Shown piece by piece: positions 22,010 through 26,087 of a stretch of DNA of 26,087 bases. The first letter of the stretch is position 1, and the number at the start of each line of letters is the position of its first letter. A model generated the notes under the pieces. It was not told the origin of the DNA and searched no databases. It worked only from the letters and a program-made list of their open reading frames with translations. Source of the DNA: JBJXFE01 sp046153875 (GTDB lineage: Bacteria > Planctomycetota > Phycisphaerae > Phycisphaerales > UBA1924); contig JBJXFE010000035.1 in the NCBI GenBank assembly GCA_046153875.1, positions 1 to 26,087 of the forward strand. Direction: 5' to 3'. A program made the position numbers and the translations under genes.

Positions 22010-23107
22010 CTACCCCGCCCTCGCCACCCGCTCTCCTCCCTCCGTCCGCTCCACCCTCTTCGCCCGCGCCCGATACGCCCGCCTCCGCTCCACCCCCACC
22101 TCCCGCGGCCGCTTCACCTCGCGCCCATACAGCAACCCCGCCGACAGGTGCGTCACGAACTCATTCCACCCGTGCGCATCCACCAGCGAGAAGTACCGCA
22201 CCCGATGACACGCATGGCACGCCGGCCCCATCATCGGCCGTGCCACCGACAACGCCGCTCTTCGCTCCCCTTCGCCCTCTTCCCCTTCTTCCCCGGCGTT
22301 GTCGGTGCTGATCGCTCCGAGTCCTCGCCCCCCTCCTCCAATCCTCACCACCACCTCCAGCGGGTCCTCAACCCCCATCGCATCGATCAGCGTCCACACC
22401 GGCATCGGCACAAACACACGCGACACCAGCCGCCCGCACGTCCCCGGCCCGCGCAGCCACTCCCCATCCTCCAGCCTCCACTCCCCCCGCCCCGGGCACA
22501 CCCACTGCCAGCCCCGGTGCTTCGCCTCACCCGTCCGTCCATCCGCACGCGTCACCGGCACGCGCTTCAGCTCAAAGAACAACCCATCCGGCACACTCCG
22601 CCACAGCCACTGCCACAGCGTCCCCCACACCCCGTGCGGCGCACGACCGTGGTCCGCGTTCGGATCCAGCATCCCGCGGCTCCACACCCACGGCACCGGC
22701 CTGCCCCGCTTCCCCGACGGAAACGCCGCGTGGTGCTTCACCTCCAGCGCCCCGCTCTTCATCCAAGCGCGCAGCGACTCTTCATCGCGCCCCAGCATCG
22801 CCGCCGCATCTTCCCAGTCCACACCCGGCCACGGGATCGACACCGGCTTGCACAGCTCCCGCACCGAGTCCGAGTCCAGGAACACCGCGTGCGGCTGCCG
22901 ATGCTCCGCGTACCCCTTGGGCACGTACCCGTACCGTTTCAGCCGCCGGTCGCTCGCACGCAGGCACAGGCACCACGCCCGCACCGGCCGCGACAGCGCC
23001 GCCCGAGTCCGACGCAGCGACCGCCGCATCGCATCAACCCGATCCCGCCTCACCGCCACCGCCAGCCGCCCCCACGCCGCCAGCAACGCCTCATCAATCG
23101 AATCCAT
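22010..23107 (-). CDS. HTH-like and zinc-ribbon-like protein of unknown function
   Basis: The product has 365 residues from ATG 23107, with AAGGAGA just upstream. The frame is open to 23335, but that stretch is repeat-derived. Residues ~97-122 (DWEDAAAMLGRDEESLRAWMKSGAL) look like an excisionase/MerR-type helix-turn-helix. Cys204 (WVCPG), Cys224 (TCGRL), Cys297 and Cys300 (ACHACHRVRYF) resemble a split zinc ribbon of the CP..CGR...CxxCH.L.Y kind found in mobile-element-linked proteins, here with a 20-residue insertion in the first half. An acidic Glu/Gly stretch lies at ~270-283 and the C terminus is Arg-rich. A nucleic-acid-binding role is plausible; the family is not recognised for certain. 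Confidence 0.65.
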   Translation of the reverse strand: MDSIDEALLAAWGRLAVAVRRDRVDAMRRSLRRTRAALSRPVRAWCLCLRASDRRLKRYGYVPKGYAEHRQPHAVFLDSDSVRELCKPVSIPWPGVDWEDAAAMLGRDEESLRAWMKSGALEVKHHAAFPSGKRGRPVPWVWSRGMLDPNADHGRAPHGVWGTLWQWLWRSVPDGLFFELKRVPVTRADGRTGEAKHRGWQWVCPGRGEWRLEDGEWLRGPGTCGRLVSRVFVPMPVWTLIDAMGVEDPLEVVVRIGGGGRGLGAISTDNAGEEGEEGEGERRAALSVARPMMGPACHACHRVRYFSLVDAHGWNEFVTHLSAGLLYGREVKRPREVGVERRRAYRARAKRVERTEGGERVARAG

Positions 23108-23412
23108 ATCTCCTTCCCCTGTGCCCTGTGCCCTGTTCACGCCCTCTACCCCTTCCCCTCGCGCCCCCGTTTGTGCGCAAAACCCGGTCGATGCGCCCCG
23201 CGGAACTCTCGCGCAAGTGCCTGTCAGAACAGGGCGTAGCCTGAATTGTGTGAAGCGCGCGGAATTCCGGTTCGGCGCGGTCAGGCTGTGCGCACAAAGG
23301 CGGCGATGCGCGCCACGGATTGCACGGATGGGCACGGATGGGCGCGGATGGGCGCGGATGCCGTAGCTTGCAGCGAGTTGACGAACCGAGTCGCAAGTGC
23401 CAGGATGCAGGA
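23108..23412. other. Gene-free spacer with inverted and tandem repeats
   Basis: No convincing gene lies in these 305 bases. They hold TTTGTGCGCA (23170-23179), its exact inverse TGCGCACAAA (23289-23298), and the 10-base tandem repeat at 23311-23360. TTGACG lies near 23379, about 30 bases before the small gene at 23413. The composition and repeats suggest mobile or repetitive intergenic DNA. Confidence 0.6.
23311..23360 (+). repeat. 10-bp tandem repeat (GGCACGGATG consensus), five copies
   Basis: Five units in exact 10-base register: CGCCACGGAT, TGCACGGATG, GGCACGGATG, GGCGCGGATG twice. This CACGGATGGG type of repeat is common between genes in planctomycetes and related bacteria, and often gives rise to spurious reading frames on both strands. 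Confidence 0.85.
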
Positions 23413-23664
23413 ATGACGACTACGCGTCGCGATGGAAACGCGCGCCTCTGCATCGTGCGGCTCGACAGTTTTGATGGGCGCGACACCCACTTGCACTGCG
23501 GGAACGACGAACAGGACTACCTGTACTGCGTGGTGCAGGTGGGAGTTGACGGACGCGGGGAGATCGTCGACAACGGGTATCGATCCTTCGAGGAGGCCGC
23601 CAGCGCATGGCCTGAAACGACCTCACACCGAGAGCTCGGCCCCGGGATACCCCGGAAGCCGTAA
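23413..23664 (+). CDS. Small protein of unknown function
   Basis: The product has 83 residues from ATG 23413. The sequence ARLCIVRLDSFDG, DTHLHCGNDEQDYLYCVVQV, IVDNGYRSFEEAASAWPE has the mixed strand/helix content of a real small domain rather than an out-of-frame artefact, and its start follows the end of the repeat block. No family is recognised. TTGACG, 17 bases and CAGGAT place a weak promoter six bases before the ATG. It lies 26 bases before the HNH-like stub and may belong to the same accessory cluster. Confidence 0.5.
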   Translation: MTTTRRDGNARLCIVRLDSFDGRDTHLHCGNDEQDYLYCVVQVGVDGRGEIVDNGYRSFEEAASAWPETTSHRELGPGIPRKP

Positions 23665-23678
23665 CACGCGAGGTGATG

Positions 23679-23684
23679 TAGACT
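23679..23684 (+). promoter_or_regulatory. -10-like TAGACT six bases before the HNH-like stub
   Basis: TAGACT is followed by six bases and GTG 23691, the same spacing as for the TerB-like gene. It supports GTG 23691 as the real start of the truncated gene, and would now drive the downstream helicase-like gene. Confidence 0.4.
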
Positions 23685-23690
23685 CGACAC

Positions 23691-23825
23691 GTGCCCGCAC
23701 GTCCTTGGATCCCCGACGAACTCGTGATCGCGTTCGGGCTTTACTGTCGCACGCCGTTCGGGCGGCTCCACCTCACGAATCCGGAGATTGTCACGATCGC
23801 GGCAGCCGCGGCCCCCGACGGATAG
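23691..23825 (+). pseudogene. 5' stub of an HNH-endonuclease-like gene
   Basis: From GTG 23691 the frame codes for 44 residues before TAG 23823. PWIPDELVIAFGLYC and TPFGRLHLTNPEIV match the start of a family of HNH endonucleases (pattern W-xx-EL-x-A-x-x-LY-C-x-x-PFG-x-x-H-x-x-NPEI-x-x-LA), which normally continues for some 250 more residues with the catalytic HNH motif at the C terminus. Here only the N-terminal recognition-like part remains. It is in the same frame as the helicase-like gene at 23841, five codons past the stop. The match is by remembered pattern, so confidence is moderate. Confidence 0.6.
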
Positions 23826-23840
23826 CATGCCGCGGCGGCT

Positions 23841-25922
23841 GTGCCCGCCGATCACGTGTTCGCCGACACAACCCCAACTCCCGACCCGTTCCCGTGGCGC
23901 CGCGCGTGGTTGGGCAGCACCCTCGACGCCTTTGACGCGCAAAGCGACGGCGAGAAGCTCGGCCAACTTGTGGCGGGCGCCGCTCGCTCGGGACACGCCA
24001 CGCACTACAACGACCAGTTGCTGTCGTGGCAGGCGCAGATGCCGATGCTCTCCGCTGCCTTTCGCGAGTTGAAGTCGGTCCGGCCTGACTCCCGCGCGTG
24101 GACCGTATTGCTCGAGTATGAGATCCCGCGCCGGCAGCGCCGCATCGATGCCGTTGTCCTCGCGGGACCCGCAGTTGTCCCGATCGAGTTCAAAGTCGGT
24201 GCCAACACACTCGTACGGAGCGACCTCTGGCAAGCCGAGGACTACGCCCTCGACCTCCGCGATTTTCACGAGGCCAGCCGCAACCGGTACATCGCGCCGG
24301 TGCTCGTGGCGACTGAATGGCCCCCACCGCCTGTGACCCGACAAGGCAGCGACTTCGCCGTCCTGTGCACCGGCAGCAAGGAACTCGCCATGACCATCGC
24401 CAACGCGGTCCCAACGCAATCGTCCGAAACGGCGATCGACCCGCACGCCTGGGACGCCGCGGGATTCGCCCCGACGCCGTCCATCGTCGAGGCCACGCAA
24501 CTGCTGTTCTCGGCGCACAGCGTTGCCGATCTCTCGCACCACTACGCCGACAACCTCAGCGAGACTGTCAATGCGATCGTGCGCGAAGTCGAGCGAGCCC
24601 GACAGCGCGGGGAGCGCCTCGTGTGCTTCGTAACGGGCGTGCCCGGTGCGGGCAAGACCCTGACGGGGCTTGAGGCCGTCCATCGCATCCAAGCTGCATC
24701 GGCACAGCCCGGTATCGCGTCGTTCCTCTCGGGCAACGGCCCGCTGGTCAAGATTCTCCGCGAAGCGATCGCGCGCGACGCCGTTCAGCAGGCGCGAAAG
24801 GCCGGCATTGAGCTACGCAAGGAAGTAGCCAATCGCACGGCGGTCAACCTGATCCAGAACGTCCACCAGTTCGTGACGGAGTACGGGGTGAAGCACCGCG
24901 ACCTGATCCCCAAAGACCGCGTCGTGATCTACGACGAGGCGCAGCGAGCGTGGCACGCCGAACAGGTCGCCAAGTTCCACAAGCAGGAGCTGGGCTCCGA
25001 GCCCAGCCTGATGCTCGACACCATGTCGCGAACGCCCGACTGGGGCGTCGTCATCGCCGTGGTCGGCGGGGGCCAAGAGATCAACACCGGCGAAGCCGGT
25101 CTTGAGGAATGGGGCCGGGCGATCGCGGCTTCGCCGCATCGGTGGCGTGTCGTCGCGTCGAGCTCGGTGCTGAGCGGCGATGAGGCGACTGGCGGTCATC
25201 GGCTCTTCACGAGCGCCGCACCCGCCAACGCCGATGTCGTTCCCACCGATGCCCTGCACCTGCGCGTCAGCGTCCGCAGTCCACGGGCCAAGTACCTTGC
25301 CCAATGGGTGGACGCTGTCCTTGCCATGGACGCCCCGGCCGCACGCGAGGCCATGAGCAAAGTCCACGGCTTCCGCATGGGTCTCACGCGTAACCTCGAA
25401 GCTGCAAGGGCTTGGCTCCGCGACGCCAGCCGGGGCGAACGTCGCCCCGGCCTGCTCGCCAGCTCGGGCGCAGCCCGTCTGCGGGCCTACGGGCTCGAGA
25501 TCGACTCCGCCTTCCACCGCGGCTTCCCGTACGTCAACTGGTTCCTGGATGGCCCATCGGATGTGCGGTCGTCACACCAACTCGAAGTGGCATTGACCGA
25601 GTTCGAGTGCCAAGGATTGGAGCTCGACTACGTCGGACTCTGCTGGGGCGATGACTTCACCGTCGCGGCCGACGGTACATGGGACATCCGGCGCTTTCTC
25701 GGCAGCCGCTGGACACGTGTCCGTACCGATTCCATGCGGCAGTTCATGGTCAACAAGTACCGGGTTCTGCTCACCCGCGCCCGCGAGGGCCTCTTGATCT
25801 GGGTTCCCCCCGGCGATCTCGATGATCCGACTCGCGAACCGGCACGGCTGGACCGTACTGCATCGTTTCTTGTGGAGTGTGGTCTGGAACTGATTGAGCA
25901 GGGTCCCGATCGCGCGCTGTAG
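23841..25922 (+). CDS. DUF2075 helicase-like NTPase with N-terminal PD-(D/E)XK-like nuclease domain
   Basis: The product has 693 residues from GTG 23841, the first start after the TAG of the HNH stub; the ribosome binding site is weak. Residues ~85-125 contain RRIDAVVLAG and VPIEFKVG: Asp103, Glu116 and Lys118 fit a PD-(D/E)XK nuclease core. The NTPase follows: Walker A GVPGAGKT (Gly266-Thr273), Walker B VVIYDEAQRAW (Asp365, Glu366), then ASSVLSGDEA and a late RVLLTRAREGLLIWVP, a helicase motif VI-like arginine segment. This is the DUF2075 (Schlafen-type) DNA/RNA helicase group. A role in nucleic-acid defence or repair is plausible. The setting, beside an HNH stub and an IS, suggests a mobile accessory locus. 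Confidence 0.85.
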   Translation: MPADHVFADTTPTPDPFPWRRAWLGSTLDAFDAQSDGEKLGQLVAGAARSGHATHYNDQLLSWQAQMPMLSAAFRELKSVRPDSRAWTVLLEYEIPRRQRRIDAVVLAGPAVVPIEFKVGANTLVRSDLWQAEDYALDLRDFHEASRNRYIAPVLVATEWPPPPVTRQGSDFAVLCTGSKELAMTIANAVPTQSSETAIDPHAWDAAGFAPTPSIVEATQLLFSAHSVADLSHHYADNLSETVNAIVREVERARQRGERLVCFVTGVPGAGKTLTGLEAVHRIQAASAQPGIASFLSGNGPLVKILREAIARDAVQQARKAGIELRKEVANRTAVNLIQNVHQFVTEYGVKHRDLIPKDRVVIYDEAQRAWHAEQVAKFHKQELGSEPSLMLDTMSRTPDWGVVIAVVGGGQEINTGEAGLEEWGRAIAASPHRWRVVASSSVLSGDEATGGHRLFTSAAPANADVVPTDALHLRVSVRSPRAKYLAQWVDAVLAMDAPAAREAMSKVHGFRMGLTRNLEAARAWLRDASRGERRPGLLASSGAARLRAYGLEIDSAFHRGFPYVNWFLDGPSDVRSSHQLEVALTEFECQGLELDYVGLCWGDDFTVAADGTWDIRRFLGSRWTRVRTDSMRQFMVNKYRVLLTRAREGLLIWVPPGDLDDPTREPARLDRTASFLVECGLELIEQGPDRAL

Positions 25923-25961
25923 ATCAGCCACACTGCCTCAAAGCCATGACACCCGGCAACG

Positions 25962-26087
25962 CTAGGTTCTGTCTGACGGATCATCGGGAGCCAGGATTCT
26001 CAGGTACCGCCGGATGATGGCGAGGTTGACGAAGGCCAGGAAGCTGGAGGCCAGCTTGTCATAGCGGGTGCCCACGCGCCGGTTCTC
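25962..26087 (-). mobile_element. IS5-family transposase, C-terminal end, cut by the window edge
   Basis: Read on the minus strand from the edge, the 41 visible residues ENRRVGTRYDKLASSFLAFV, then NLAIIRRYLRIL to the stop TAG, match the conserved C-terminal R-x-x-TRYDK-A-x-x-(F/Y)LA-x-V-x-LA motif of IS5-type DDE transposases. The rest lies outside the window. TA at 25963-25964 followed by GGTTCTGTCTGAC could be target site and terminal inverted repeat, which would make the stop codon come partly from the target; the other end is not visible to check. Confidence 0.85.

Noticed and set aside
22200..22220. CxxCH as a c-type heme site in the protein at 22010-23107
   Set aside because: No signal peptide and an HTH-like segment; paired upstream cysteines fit zinc binding better.
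23170..23298. TTTGTGCGCA / TGCGCACAAA inverted pair as ends of a small mobile element
   Set aside because: Only 10 bases, no visible target duplication and no further matching sequence; listed as part of the spacer instead.

Overview
The window looks like chromosomal DNA of a high-GC planctomycete, most likely class Phycisphaerae. This rests on three things seen in the sequence: seven secreted proteins ending in the same Cys-rich, EF-hand-like 'GC-type dockerin' module with an invariant terminal Gly-Cys-Pro; HAF-repeat and SBBP-type beta-propeller proteins; and an ECF-type sigma factor gene overlapping a Ser/Thr kinase-TPR gene, a pairing typical of planctomycetes. No rRNA, tRNA or CRISPR array was seen.

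Layout. (1) 1-9904, plus strand: a tandemly duplicated array of secreted proteins. The ancestral unit appears to be a ~580-residue protein of unknown function followed, with a 4-base stop/start overlap, by a beta-propeller-repeat protein with a GC-dockerin tail. Two complete units exist (about 171-3413 and 6717-9904). Between them are two more propeller genes, each preceded by only the last ~24-29 codons of the missing first gene. The first gene of the first unit carries a 13-G run that puts its signal-peptide start out of frame. (2) 9931-13501, minus strand: sigma factor and membrane Ser/Thr kinase with TPRs, a likely signalling operon. (3) 13632-17396, plus: three HAF-repeat proteins with GC-dockerin tails, the middle one with only half a dockerin. 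(4) 17498-21237: housekeeping-like genes (a MEMO-family protein with an N-terminal winged-helix-like domain, a TerB-like protein, a PA0069-type radical SAM protein) around a ribbon-helix-helix/PIN toxin-antitoxin pair. (5) 21359-21954: a second toxin-antitoxin pair, Phd-like and ParE/RelE-like. (6) 22010-26087, accessory: an HTH plus zinc-ribbon-like protein, a repeat-bearing spacer, a small unknown gene, the 5' stub of an HNH-endonuclease-like gene, a large nuclease-like/DUF2075 helicase-like gene, and the 3' end of an IS5-type transposase at the edge.

How the parts fit. Regions 1 and 3 supply exported repeat proteins that share one C-terminal module, suggesting a common sorting or anchoring route. 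The sigma factor/kinase operon sits between the two sets and is divergent from the second, so it could regulate it, but nothing proves this. Several genes in regions 4-6 have a TAnAcT/TACAAT -10-like hexamer only 6-8 bases before the start codon, which points to leaderless transcripts. The best candidates for something undescribed are the duplicating array with its fossil gene tails and poly-G switch candidate, and the nuclease-helicase gene next to an HNH stub and an IS.
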